The notes: generated by a model not told the origin, from the letters alone. A DNA stretch of 64,000 nt from JALZVT01 sp964519335 (GCA_964519335.1 CAZFIA010000007.1:1-64000); one strand, 5' to 3'. Counted from the stretch's first letter, positions 1 to 8,846 are shown. Numbers and translations: made by a program.

Positions 1-1
1 G

Positions 2-367
2 GCAAACGTAACGTCGCAGGATTCTCTACACAGTTCAGACATTATGATCTGCGACTGGTCCGGCGCCGCGCTCGACTATGCTTTTGGCCTTGGCAAACCT
101 GTTCTGTTTCTCGACGTACCCAAGAAAATCAACAATCCAAACTACACCTCTATAGACCTACCGCCTTTCGAAGAATCTATCCGCGAGATTATCGGAACGG
201 TTTGTTCGATCGACGACGTTGTGCTCCCAACTCAAACCTTGAACTACGAAGTATCCGACTATGTATTCAACCCAGGCCAGTCTGCGAAGGCGGGTGCCAA
301 GTACATTATCGAACTCGCGGCGGAGATCAAAACAAACAGCAGCACTTCCTTAGCGAGTGCCGATTGA
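2..367 (+). CDS. CDP-glycerol glycerophosphotransferase-like protein, C-terminal fragment
   Basis: Only the last ~121 residues are inside the window; the frame is open from base 2 and the start lies upstream. The segment SDIMICDWSGAALDYAFGLG followed by KPVLFLD resembles the C-terminal nucleotide-binding half of TagF/CDP-glycerol glycerophosphotransferase-type enzymes, where an (S/T)D(Y/W)S(S/G) motif precedes a KP(V/I) strand. Family members transfer glycerol phosphate or related groups onto surface glycans on the cytoplasmic side. The TGA stop overlaps the ATG of the next gene (TGATG), so the two are translationally coupled. The family call is by motif; the donor and acceptor are unknown. 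Confidence 0.65.
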   Translation, partial: ANVTSQDSLHSSDIMICDWSGAALDYAFGLGKPVLFLDVPKKINNPNYTSIDLPPFEESIREIIGTVCSIDDVVLPTQTLNYEVSDYVFNPGQSAKAGAKYIIELAAEIKTNSSTSLASAD

Positions 368-2574
368 TGTACTGGAAAAACCATTACGGAAGCATCGTCT
401 TCGCTAGTCTAGGGATAGTGGCGATCCCCCAATTGTTTTTTCATGCCAACAGCAAAGAATTTGATGGGGATTTGGTGCTCATCGCCATACCTGTTGTCGC
501 GGCACTGGCTGTTCTCGCAGTTCTCCGCCTGCTTTCAGGAAAATCCAACACAAATCAACGAATTCAATGTGTACTGACGGGCACCGGGGTGGCCATCTTA
601 CTGTGTGACATGCTATTCCGCGCGAATCTGGGCGCACTTGACGGTGGCACCGAGGATTTTTCGGCCAGCTTCACAACAAAACTTGGCAGTCTCGCGGTCT
701 TTTTCGGACTCCCGACAATCACGGGGTTATTCGCAGACAAAGTGGCAAAGCTAATGAAGGATCTAGCACCAATAGCGAGCCTGCTCGCTGTTGGCCTTGT
801 CGGCTACTCCGTAGTGTTAGCTTATTCTGCGCACGATTTGCCAGAGGCCGAGTACAAAACCAATACACAGGATTCCGCTAATCCACTGACCCCATCCGCA
901 GGTACAACGCTGCCCAATATTTACCTCATTTGGCTAGACGGATTACAAGCCGACTACAGCAAGCGTTACCTGGATAGTGCAGAAAACAGCGCCGCGTTCC
1001 CGGGCTTCACGATGTTCGCAAAGAACAGCAGCAACTACCTCTATACACTACAGTCTTACGCAAGCTTCATGTCCGGGACCCTGTATCGCAAAGGCCACTA
1101 TGAAACTTGGGCAAAAGGGGGAGAGCGTTTAAGGCAAACTCTTGCCGGTCTCAACTACAGAATCTCCGCCTACGCCAAGACCGAATTCTTATCAGAACTT
1201 GATGTAGCCCAAACAGAAGCCTCGCAGATTTTTTCAGAGCGAAACGCCGTCGCCCATCCTTATGTCGCAGACTTTGTTACCTATTGGCTCACCCGATCGC
1301 TACCGGCAGCGGTAACGCAGCCTGCGTTTAAGTTAAGCCGCACTGCAGGAAACAAGCTTCACCAGCTAATAAATCCGAATCAGCACTACGCACAGGTGCA
1401 ATCCATCGCCGACGGCATAGAACCCCTATCGGGGGTGTTCACGCTTGAAAAGTTACTGGCCGATGAAGCAGCAAGGTCATCTTTCGGAGAGTTAGTGATC
1501 GCGCAGGCAGTCATCCCTCATGGACCTTATGTAATAGATAACGAGTGCAACTATCGCGGCAGGGGAACAATTAGCCCCCAGGACGGCTACTACCAACAGC
1601 TAGAGTGCGCGATGCACCTGACTGGCGAATTCCTAGAAGAACTGAAGCGTTTGAATCGCTACGAGAGTTCGCTGGTCATTATTTTCGGCGATCATGGCTC
1701 AGGATGGGCTGGACTCATTGGTACCCCGCCCAAACAGGAAACGGCCGCACTAAACCCTGAGTACACAACCTGGACATCATCGATGGTCGCAGGCCGCGCT
1801 GCTGCAGGTCTGCTCATCAAGCCAAACGGGACCTCAACGGATACCCCACTGATCCGGTCCGGTGACGAGACTCAGCTAATGGACATCTATCCGACCATCT
1901 TGACCCTACTCGGCGAGAGTGAGCAAATCGACGCAGATGTTGAAGGTCACTCCTTGTTCACTCAGGACGGGACGGCTCGCCCTACACCTCCTCGCGAAAA
2001 GTTCATGACGTACTTTCGACCCAGCAAGATGTTGAATCTACGAGAGGCTGAGATTTACGACCTCAGTATTACCGAACAAGATAGTTTGGAAGTATCTCTT
2101 CGGGGTCCATTTCAAACAGCAGCAGATTTTCCTTCGATGCAATGCGGTAAGCCCATCTCGTTCGCCAACAACTATCCCGATACAGACTTCTACAGCAGCT
2201 TCGGTCTAAGCAGCATTTGGGGCTGGGGTCGGTGGAGCGTTGGCAACCGAGTTTCACTTGAGTTTAGGGCCCCCGATAGTTCCTGCGCACAGAATACTCT
2301 GGTACTCACGGCCAGGGGGTTCGTCTCCACGGCTCATCCAATTCAGAAAGCGACCGTTGAATTGAATGGTCAGCACATTGGTGACATAGAATATGCGCTT
2401 TCTCACCCGGACAAGAGAGTTCATAAACTCAACTTGCCTGCAGGCGCGCTGCAGGCCGGACAGCTAAACAGTCTTGAATTCAATATTCTGACAGCTCAAT
2501 CTCCAAAAGCGCTTGGCCTCAGCATAGACGATCGTTTGCTTGGCATCGGTTTCGAAGCTCTGCAGGTAAACTAG
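367..2574 (+). CDS. membrane-anchored sulfatase/phosphoglycerol-transferase-like protein
   Basis: A 735-residue protein starting at the ATG that overlaps the previous stop; an upstream start at 202 would run 165 bases into the previous gene. The first ~155 residues carry four or five hydrophobic segments (about 9-26, 35-57, 70-86, 105-124, 134-153). An alkaline-phosphatase-superfamily sulfatase domain follows: metal Asp in IWLDG (D191), a likely Thr/Ser nucleophile near T227/S230, IPHGPY (H385) and IFGDHG (D442, H443). A C-terminal region of ~200 residues (about 545-735) looks beta-rich. The layout of N-terminal membrane helices and a periplasmic sulfatase fold is that of MdoB/LtaS/EptA-type transferases, which move phosphoglycerol or phosphoethanolamine onto glycans. 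With a glycerophosphotransferase upstream, a glycan-decorating role is inferred; hydrolytic sulfatase activity is not excluded. Confidence 0.75.
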   Translation: MYWKNHYGSIVFASLGIVAIPQLFFHANSKEFDGDLVLIAIPVVAALAVLAVLRLLSGKSNTNQRIQCVLTGTGVAILLCDMLFRANLGALDGGTEDFSASFTTKLGSLAVFFGLPTITGLFADKVAKLMKDLAPIASLLAVGLVGYSVVLAYSAHDLPEAEYKTNTQDSANPLTPSAGTTLPNIYLIWLDGLQADYSKRYLDSAENSAAFPGFTMFAKNSSNYLYTLQSYASFMSGTLYRKGHYETWAKGGERLRQTLAGLNYRISAYAKTEFLSELDVAQTEASQIFSERNAVAHPYVADFVTYWLTRSLPAAVTQPAFKLSRTAGNKLHQLINPNQHYAQVQSIADGIEPLSGVFTLEKLLADEAARSSFGELVIAQAVIPHGPYVIDNECNYRGRGTISPQDGYYQQLECAMHLTGEFLEELKRLNRYESSLVIIFGDHGSGWAGLIGTPPKQETAALNPEYTTWTSSMVAGRAAAGLLIKPNGTSTDTPLIRSGDETQLMDIYPTILTLLGESEQIDADVEGHSLFTQDGTARPTPPREKFMTYFRPSKMLNLREAEIYDLSITEQDSLEVSLRGPFQTAADFPSMQCGKPISFANNYPDTDFYSSFGLSSIWGWGRWSVGNRVSLEFRAPDSSCAQNTLVLTARGFVSTAHPIQKATVELNGQHIGDIEYALSHPDKRVHKLNLPAGALQAGQLNSLEFNILTAQSPKALGLSIDDRLLGIGFEALQVN

Positions 2575-2578
2575 GCCT

Positions 2579-3712
2579 ATGTTCAACAATCTCGCAAGCC
2601 CTTCGCAAGGAGCAGTGATATCTACCCTGTTTCTGTTCGCTTTGGTTTTGTCCTGCCTCAGTACCCGAGCTACGGCAGATGAACTGCCTCGAAGCGGCGC
2701 TCAAGAAGAGATCAGAGAAAACTATAAATTCGGCGGGCTGGCGTTTTATTACAACCAGGTCACTTACTACAGTGTTCACCCTGAGGGCACCGAAAAACTG
2801 CATCGCGGAAGCACACATACCTTGAACTCAGGAGAGTGGTTGGCTGCCGTGGGCAGACTCGATGTTCTTTTAGTGCAAAGCGAGGGGCATTCGCTATCAA
2901 TCACCGAAGACGGCGCCCTCCACCTGGGACGCGAGCCTTCGAACAACTTCAGAACTCAAATCGCGTCAAAAGCTGCCTTATTGTCGATCGCACCAGAACT
3001 TGATTCGTTGCGTTATGCCCACCTCTGGCCACCGCTGGCATGGATGAGTAAGCTCTGCGAATCGACACTCGAATATCTCGCGACTGGCCTGGGCCTTAGT
3101 TGGGGCTGGGCTATAATGCTGTTTGCGCTGGTTCTGCGCATCGTTTTACTGCCGCTAAGTCTTCTTACTGGACATTGGCAACAGAAGGTACGTGATATTC
3201 AAAGCACGCTCGCCCCGAAACTCGCCGAAATCAAAGCAAACTTCGACGGCGAAGAGGCTCATAACAGGTTAATGGAGGCGCACAGTAATCTCGGCGTCTC
3301 ACCGTTCTACACCCTGAAACCTATGCTGGGCACCCTTATTCAGATTCCTGTACTCATCGCAGCATTCAATGCACTAGGGGAAATGCCTCAACTTAAAAGC
3401 CAGTCGTTCGGCTGGATCAACGACCTTGCGTACCCAGACGCAATAATTAGCCTGACAGAACACATACCGTTGCTGGGGAGTTCCATTAATCTTCTTCCAT
3501 TCGCAATGACAATTGTCACGCTGGTCTCTGGAAGCCGGCTCTTCGGAGGACAGGAAGCAGCCGGGGCAGGAATTTCCCGGTGGCTGCTCGCGGCGGTCTT
3601 CTTTTTGCTATTTTTTCCGTTTCCGGCAGCCATGGTTCTGTTCTGGACAGTCACCAACCTTTTACAGCTGATCCAAAGCCGGGCCACCGAACGTCCTGTA
3701 AGCTATGCATGA
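2579..3712 (+). CDS. YidC/Oxa1-family membrane insertase paralogue
   Basis: 377 residues with a signal-peptide-like N-terminus (hydrophobic 12-30, ATA cleavage near 33), a short periplasmic part (about 34-150) and a YidC/Oxa1 core. The core shows a helix with an Arg in LVLRIVLLPLSL (R187, the position of the hydrophilic-groove arginine), a cytoplasmic amphipathic hairpin (about 200-240), LKPMLGTLIQIPVLIA (246-261), and further helices near 303-320 and 335-366. It is much shorter than the housekeeping YidC of gammaproteobacteria (about 540-560 residues), and no rpmH, rnpA or mnmE is nearby, so it looks like a dedicated paralogue. It starts 4 bases after the sulfatase-like gene and overlaps the next gene by 8. 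The partner it might insert is unknown. Confidence 0.85.
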   Translation: MFNNLASPSQGAVISTLFLFALVLSCLSTRATADELPRSGAQEEIRENYKFGGLAFYYNQVTYYSVHPEGTEKLHRGSTHTLNSGEWLAAVGRLDVLLVQSEGHSLSITEDGALHLGREPSNNFRTQIASKAALLSIAPELDSLRYAHLWPPLAWMSKLCESTLEYLATGLGLSWGWAIMLFALVLRIVLLPLSLLTGHWQQKVRDIQSTLAPKLAEIKANFDGEEAHNRLMEAHSNLGVSPFYTLKPMLGTLIQIPVLIAAFNALGEMPQLKSQSFGWINDLAYPDAIISLTEHIPLLGSSINLLPFAMTIVTLVSGSRLFGGQEAAGAGISRWLLAAVFFLLFFPFPAAMVLFWTVTNLLQLIQSRATERPVSYA

Positions 3713-5195
3713 ATCACAAGCAACAGAGATCGCGCAGCTAAATCTTCAAATCGGCGCGCAAGCAGCCCGGATAAGCTCCGATATAGAGATCACCCAGGCG
3801 GCTGTAGATACGAGACAGGCTCTACTCAAACTCGCAAGTAAAGACAACTGGGACAGAGACGACAGCGCAAAGCTCAGCTTTATAGGTAAGCGCCTGGACA
3901 TATCTTCCAAACTGCACGTTGGATACCACTCGAACGGAACTCGAAAAGGCTTTGCCATACTGAATGACTATCCGTGGTTACATCTCGCAACATGGCTATT
4001 TCTAAAACACGCATTATTGGTTGAGTTCCGTGGTTCTGGAGACTCATCGGAATCTCCGCCAAACCAGACAACTACCCTCGCCACTCGCCGCTACAATGTC
4101 GCATTTAAGGCACTGGACGGGCTGCAATCGGCTGACCGCATAGATGAAATCGAACCGGATGAAGTCGCCGCGCACGCCAAGCTAGCTGATGCTCTGCATT
4201 CGGGCTGGGATAGTCTAAGTGCGAAAATCTTGTCTGCGCCCGACGCCCCGGAATCAGAGCTCTTGCTTTCACCCGGCGCTCAGGAACTTTCGACTGCTCA
4301 CACCCTGCCGATAACCATGCTGTTCTACGAGGGACCGATCGCACGGGCTTATCTGGCAATCATGAAGAGCATGAATCTGCGCCCTCGAAAATTGGTCGAA
4401 CTAGTAGCCGCAAATGACGTTGTTAGCAATAAGCCTGTTGGCCGCTGGTTGCCGAGCGGGCTGCGAAACCGATACGCAAGTTCTATTCAACGCAGCAAGA
4501 TACATTATTGGCCAAAACAGATTCGCAAAGACCACCCGCAACTCGTGAGCGCCTCACAAAGCGCAACCGGTAATGCGTTTGGAATCAGTTCAAGCACTTT
4601 CGAAGATGCTCTAACGCTAGGATCTTTAGAGAGTCTAAGCGACAACTATTCTGTATTACCTATCACAGGTCTGAAGGATCCCGCACTACTTGAGTTAGTA
4701 CGGAAGAGCAGTAAAGAGACGTTTTTGTATACCGGCGGCGGCATCGTTCCCGAGAAATTGCTAACCGTTAGCGACAGCAAATTCTTGCACATCCACCCTG
4801 GCTTCCTGCCTGATGTTCGGGGCGCAGACTGCACTCTTTGGTCATCGCTTATCAGTGGGCATTGCGCAGCAACCTGTTTCTACATGGCCCCGGGCATCGA
4901 TACCGGTGACATTATAAGAGCACGCTGGCTGCCAAAACTGGACATCGGTGTTGCCCTGCAGACATTAGCTGAGGCGGTAGATACGCAGACGCTATACCGC
5001 GCAATCTATGCCTTTATTGACCCCTGGGTACGGGCTGCGGTTCTGCGCGACCTACTGATCCACAGCCGCAATGACCTGTACAACGCAGACTCATACCCCC
5101 AAGACGAGGAGGCAGGAACAACCTATCATTTTATGCATGACAGGTTACGCGCGGTTGCGACAAAGGCGCTCTTCAGAACCGCTGAAAAACAATAA
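3705..5195 (+). CDS. formyltransferase-like protein of the surface-glycan cluster
   Basis: 496 residues; the ATG overlaps the end of the YidC paralogue by 8 bases. The first ~330 residues match nothing I recognise. The C-terminal third resembles the formyltetrahydrofolate-dependent formyltransferase fold: FLHIHPGFLP (360-369), RGADCTLWSSL, and GIDTGDII with the aspartate at D399. Family enzymes (Fmt, PurN, ArnA and sugar N-formyltransferases) use an Asn-His-Asp triad. His364 and Asp399 are present, but the Asn position is His362. A sugar or amine formyltransferase acting on a nucleotide sugar would fit the context, but the changed residue makes activity uncertain. Last gene of the cluster before the tRNA. 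Confidence 0.6.
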   Translation: MHESQATEIAQLNLQIGAQAARISSDIEITQAAVDTRQALLKLASKDNWDRDDSAKLSFIGKRLDISSKLHVGYHSNGTRKGFAILNDYPWLHLATWLFLKHALLVEFRGSGDSSESPPNQTTTLATRRYNVAFKALDGLQSADRIDEIEPDEVAAHAKLADALHSGWDSLSAKILSAPDAPESELLLSPGAQELSTAHTLPITMLFYEGPIARAYLAIMKSMNLRPRKLVELVAANDVVSNKPVGRWLPSGLRNRYASSIQRSKIHYWPKQIRKDHPQLVSASQSATGNAFGISSSTFEDALTLGSLESLSDNYSVLPITGLKDPALLELVRKSSKETFLYTGGGIVPEKLLTVSDSKFLHIHPGFLPDVRGADCTLWSSLISGHCAATCFYMAPGIDTGDIIRARWLPKLDIGVALQTLAEAVDTQTLYRAIYAFIDPWVRAAVLRDLLIHSRNDLYNADSYPQDEEAGTTYHFMHDRLRAVATKALFRTAEKQ

Positions 5196-5215
5196 GCTGT
5201 GCTCGCCGCCGGTGT

Positions 5216-5292
5216 TGGTGGGCCCACCAGGACTCGAACCTGGGACCAATGGATTATGAGTCCACTGCTCTAACCAACTGAGCTATAGGCCC
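5216..5292 (-). tRNA. tRNA with CAT anticodon, probably tRNA-Ile2 (lysidine type)
   Basis: The reverse complement folds as a 77-nt tRNA: acceptor stem GGGCCTA/TGGGCCC, D-arm TAGCTCAGTTGGTTAGAGC, anticodon loop CTCATAA on a TGGA/TCCA stem, T-loop GTTCGAGTC, discriminator A and an encoded CCA. The CAT anticodon is shared by elongator Met, initiator Met and Ile2 tRNAs. The GGACTCATAATCC anticodon arm followed by TTGGTC is most like Ile2 tRNAs modified by TilS; elongator Met is the alternative. It lies between convergent genes at the border of the glycan cluster. Confidence 0.93.
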
Positions 5293-5357
5293 AAACGAAG
5301 TCGCGCATGGTATCACGAGAAAGAAAAAAGCTCTGATGCCTACTCAGCACACCCACT

Positions 5358-6203
5358 TTATTCAATAGCCAGTTCGGGCAGGCCCTTGATAACCTCATCT
5401 ACCGCCTGTATCTGCTGCAGAAAGGGCTTCAGCTGATGCAACGGCAATGCACTTGGGCCATCACAGAGAGCCTCATCCGGGTTGGGGTGCGCCTCTAGAA
5501 ACAACGCAGCGATGCCCAGCGCAACCCCAGCGCGCGCCAGTTCAGCCACCTGCGATCGACGACCGCCGGATGCCGCTTCACCCAGTCCGCGGGTCTGCAA
5601 GGCGTGTGTGACATCGAAGGTGATAGGCGCATTATCGCTCTGCTCTTTCATCGTGCGGAAACCAAGCATGTCCACCACTACGTTATCGTAACCGAAGCAC
5701 GAACCGCGCTCGCAGATCATTACTCTGGAATTGCCACTGTCCGTTATCTTCTTAACCAGATGCTGGACCTGAGCGGGGCTCATAAACTGCGGCTTCTTAA
5801 CATGAATCACCGCGTTCGTAGCCGCTGCGGCACAGACCAGATCAGTCTGCCGCGCAAGGAAAGCGGGGATTTGCAAGATCTCGCAGACTTCAGCAACCGG
5901 CTGCACCTGAGCAATCTCATGGACGTCCGTAACAACCGGCACGGCGAAAGTGCTGCTGATCTCCTGCAGAATTTTCAGCCCTTCCTCTAAGCCCGGGCCG
6001 CGAAATGAACTGATTGATGAGCGATTGGCCTTATCGAACGACGCCTTGAAAACATAGGGCATGCCTAAATCACTGGTTACCCGCGCGAAGGTTTCTGCCA
6101 CCTTCATGGCCAGATCCCTGGATTCCAGCACATTCATGCCACCCAAAAGGGTTAGCGGTAGTTCATTACCTACGGAGAAATCTCCAATAGTTACCTGACT
6201 CAA
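5358..6203 (-). CDS. kdsA: 3-deoxy-D-manno-octulosonate 8-phosphate synthase
   Basis: KdsA condenses phosphoenolpyruvate with D-arabinose 5-phosphate to Kdo-8-phosphate, the first committed step to the LPS inner-core sugar Kdo, in the cytoplasm. The 281-residue protein is full length and near-continuously alignable to E. coli KdsA: GGMNVLESRD, VFKASFDKANRSS, LARQTDL, VKKPQF, ASGGRR and CDGPSALPL. The Asn in GGMN replaces the metal-binding Cys of class II enzymes, so this is the metal-independent type. It is divergent from the rhamnose operon across 146 bases, which puts two LPS or O-antigen precursor pathways side by side. Confidence 0.97.
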   Translation of the reverse strand: MSQVTIGDFSVGNELPLTLLGGMNVLESRDLAMKVAETFARVTSDLGMPYVFKASFDKANRSSISSFRGPGLEEGLKILQEISSTFAVPVVTDVHEIAQVQPVAEVCEILQIPAFLARQTDLVCAAAATNAVIHVKKPQFMSPAQVQHLVKKITDSGNSRVMICERGSCFGYDNVVVDMLGFRTMKEQSDNAPITFDVTHALQTRGLGEAASGGRRSQVAELARAGVALGIAALFLEAHPNPDEALCDGPSALPLHQLKPFLQQIQAVDEVIKGLPELAIE

Positions 6204-6281
6204 GGTCTATCCTCACTCAATGGGCTCGGCTCGAAATTGCCGTCGACGCCTGCACTCTATCATCAATCCTTTTCACCGCTG

Positions 6282-6310
6282 TTGGAAGTAGAGGGCGCTT
6301 CAGGTGATAT
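6282..6310 (+). promoter_or_regulatory. candidate sigma-70 promoter for rfbBACD
   Basis: TTGGAA (6282-6287) and TGATAT (6305-6310) are separated by 17 bases, leaving about 33 bases from the predicted transcription start to the TTG codon of rfbB. Found by eye; no other good pair was seen in this divergent gap. Confidence 0.5.
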
Positions 6311-6349
6311 CATCACTACTGTCCTGTACTGACCCAGTAGGAATCTGTT

Positions 6350-7384
6350 TTGAAAATTCTAGTCACCGGTGGCGCCGGATTTATTGGTTCCGCCCTCGTG
6401 CGTCGATTGATCAACCTGGGTCATGAGGTCTGCACATTAGACAAACTTGGCTACGCTGGCTCGCTTAGCAATCTGGAAGAAGTACAAGAAAACCCAAACC
6501 ACCGTTTTATTGAGGGCGACATCGCAGACGAACAGGCGGTGGCACAGGCATTTGCGAGTTCTCAGCCTGAAGCAGTAATGCATCTGGCTGCCGAAACCCA
6601 TGTAGATCGCTCGGTCGACTCTCCACGACCTTTTGTCGACACTAACATCGTTGGTACCTATACGCTGCTCGAAGCGGGGCTCCGCATGCACGAGAAGAAT
6701 GCGGCGTTTCGCATGCTCCATGTCTCCACAGACGAAGTTTTTGGATCTCTGGGTCCGACGGGCGCGTTTAGTGAAGATTCCCCCTACCAACCAAACTCGC
6801 CATATTCCGCCAGCAAGGCAGCAGCGGATCACCTGGCCAGAGCCTGGTACGAAACCTATGATTTGCCGGTAATTGTGACCAACTGCTCCAACAATTACGG
6901 ACCGTATCAGCACCCGGAGAAACTCATTCCCACGATTATCCGCAAGGCACTGAGCGGTCAAGACATACCGGTGTATGGTGACGGTCTGCAGATTCGTGAC
7001 TGGCTGCACGTAGATGATCACGTACGCGGGCTGATTCTTGCTCTCACTGATGGCACTCCTGGCGAGCGCTACAACATTGGCTCTGACAACGAGCGCACCA
7101 ATCTCGACATTGTGGGACTGGTACTCGACGCGGTTGCGCACATAGAAAATAAAGACCGCCAGACTCTGGAAGGCCTGATCACTTACGTTACCGACCGACC
7201 GGGCCATGACCGGCGATACGCTGTCGATGCGGGGCACATACGCCGCAGCCTCGATTGGTCTCCTGAGGTTGAATTTGCTCAGGGAATAGAAAGGACCGTG
7301 GCATGGTACGCAGCAAATGAGGACTGGAGTCGGGAAATCTGTGCCGGTTCCGACGGCAAACGACTCGGATTGGGAAGACTCTAA
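6350..7384 (+). CDS. rfbB: dTDP-glucose 4,6-dehydratase
   Basis: Second step of dTDP-L-rhamnose synthesis: NAD-dependent conversion of dTDP-glucose to dTDP-4-keto-6-deoxyglucose. The 344-residue extended SDR has GGAGFIG (7-13) for NAD binding, the STDEVFG catalytic region, and YSASK with Tyr152 and Lys156. The start is TTG, supported by the N-terminal MKILVTGGAG and a GTAGGAA stretch upstream; no ATG fits. Its stop overlaps the next start by one base (TAATG). First gene of a four-gene operon in the order B-A-C-D. Confidence 0.97.
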   Translation: MKILVTGGAGFIGSALVRRLINLGHEVCTLDKLGYAGSLSNLEEVQENPNHRFIEGDIADEQAVAQAFASSQPEAVMHLAAETHVDRSVDSPRPFVDTNIVGTYTLLEAGLRMHEKNAAFRMLHVSTDEVFGSLGPTGAFSEDSPYQPNSPYSASKAAADHLARAWYETYDLPVIVTNCSNNYGPYQHPEKLIPTIIRKALSGQDIPVYGDGLQIRDWLHVDDHVRGLILALTDGTPGERYNIGSDNERTNLDIVGLVLDAVAHIENKDRQTLEGLITYVTDRPGHDRRYAVDAGHIRRSLDWSPEVEFAQGIERTVAWYAANEDWSREICAGSDGKRLGLGRL

Positions 7385-8286
7385 TGAAAGGAATAATTCT
7401 CGCCGGCGGTCGTGGTACACGCCTGTATCCTGTTACACGAGTGGTTTGCAAGCAGCTGCTCCCGGTGTACGACAAGCCGATGATCTACCATCCACTAACA
7501 ACGCTCATGCTGGCAGGTATTCGCGAGATGTTGATCATCTCCACGCCAACCGACACACCTCGTTTTGAAGAGCTCCTCGGTGACGGCAGTCAGTGGGGCA
7601 TACAACTCACATATAAGGTGCAAGACGAGCCTCGCGGACTTGCGGATGCATTTCGCGTGGGCAAGGATTTTATCGGCAACGATTCAGCGGCGATGGTTCT
7701 GGGTGACAACATATTCTTTGGGGCCGATTTCGGGCGCATTATGCGCGAAGCAGCAAGCAATAACTCGGGTGCTACTGTATTCGCTATCCAGGTAAGAGAT
7801 CCTGAGCGATTTGGTGTCGTCGAATTTGGTGACTCAGGGGAACCGCTCGCTATCGTCGAGAAGCCCAAGCATCCAAAATCGCAATTCGCAGTTACCGGGC
7901 TCTACTTTTACGACAACAGCGTCATTGATGTGGCAGCTAATCTACAGCCTTCTGAACGAGGCGAGCTGGAAATCACCGACATCAATAAACACTATCTGGC
8001 GAATAAAGAGCTCAATGTCACTCGTCTGCCGCGCGGCATGGCCTGGCTCGACACCGGTACTCACGAATCCCTGCTCGAGGCGAGCCAGTTCGTTGAAACC
8101 ATCGAACACCGTCAAGGCTTCAAGATCGCTTGCCCGGAAGAAACCGCCTGGCGACAAGGCTGGATCAGCGACGAAAAGCTCGCAGTAATCGCCCGCGAGC
8201 TTGTTGGCTCGGGCTACGGCGAATATCTGCTTGAGTTGCTGAGCGAACGCGAGACGCATCCAGCCAATCCCCAGCGCAGGAGCTAG
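7384..8286 (+). CDS. rfbA: glucose-1-phosphate thymidylyltransferase
   Basis: First enzyme of the dTDP-L-rhamnose pathway: glucose 1-phosphate plus dTTP gives dTDP-glucose and pyrophosphate. 300 residues with the nucleotidyltransferase signature LAGGRGTRLYPVT (6-18), KQLLPVYDKPMIYHPL and the metal-site loop VLGDNIFFG. The length and the C-terminal helical extension are typical of RmlA, and the motifs distinguish it from the MurU paralogue at 28.2 kb. Coupled to rfbB by a one-base overlap and followed two bases later by rfbC. Confidence 0.97.
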   Translation: MKGIILAGGRGTRLYPVTRVVCKQLLPVYDKPMIYHPLTTLMLAGIREMLIISTPTDTPRFEELLGDGSQWGIQLTYKVQDEPRGLADAFRVGKDFIGNDSAAMVLGDNIFFGADFGRIMREAASNNSGATVFAIQVRDPERFGVVEFGDSGEPLAIVEKPKHPKSQFAVTGLYFYDNSVIDVAANLQPSERGELEITDINKHYLANKELNVTRLPRGMAWLDTGTHESLLEASQFVETIEHRQGFKIACPEETAWRQGWISDEKLAVIARELVGSGYGEYLLELLSERETHPANPQRRS

Positions 8287-8288
8287 TA

Positions 8289-8846
8289 TTGGAAGTTACC
8301 CCTACTCGCCTGCCCGGCGTTGTCGTTATCACGCCCAGAGTGTTCAGCGACGATCGCGGCTTTTTCGAAGAAACCTGGCACCGCGATCGATATGCCGAAG
8401 CGGGTCTACCCGCCGATTTTGTGCAGGCCAACCACTCCCGATCAGCCCTGGGCGTGCTGCGAGGACTGCACTCCCAAATCAAGCAACCCCAGGGCAAGTT
8501 GGTTGGCGCCATAACCGGAACAATCTGGGACGTCGCGGTAAACGTAGATCCGGACTCGAGCCATTTTAAGCAGTGGGTGGGTATTGAACTTTCAGAGCAC
8601 AACCACCAACAGCTCTACATTCCACCGGGGTTTCTGCACGGCTTTGTAGTGCTCTCCGAAAGTGCCGACGTACTCTATAAGTGCACCGACCTCTACGCTC
8701 CAGGAGATGAGCTGGGTGTGGCCTGGGACGATCCAGAGCTCGGCATCGAGTGGCCTCTTCAAAGGCTCAATCAGCAGGCACCCATTTTGTCTGAGGCCGA
8801 CCAAAACAATCCATCTCTCGCTGCTTATCTGGAAAGCAGCCGATGA
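8289..8846 (+). CDS. rfbC: dTDP-4-dehydrorhamnose 3,5-epimerase
   Basis: Third pathway step: double epimerisation at C3 and C5 of dTDP-4-keto-6-deoxyglucose. The 185-residue cupin has the catalytic His in LRGLHSQ (H61), the Tyr in VLYK (Y130), and the family strings RGFFEETW and YIPPGFLHGF. The start is TTG two bases after the rfbA stop; the residues that follow align with family N-termini. Its stop overlaps the rfbD start by 4 bases (ATGA). Confidence 0.96.
   Translation: MEVTPTRLPGVVVITPRVFSDDRGFFEETWHRDRYAEAGLPADFVQANHSRSALGVLRGLHSQIKQPQGKLVGAITGTIWDVAVNVDPDSSHFKQWVGIELSEHNHQQLYIPPGFLHGFVVLSESADVLYKCTDLYAPGDELGVAWDDPELGIEWPLQRLNQQAPILSEADQNNPSLAAYLESSR

Noticed and set aside
6437..7420. 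327-codon frame on the minus strand opposite rfbB
   Set aside because: It is antisense to a clear RmlB homologue, is Arg/Val-rich and has no recognisable content.
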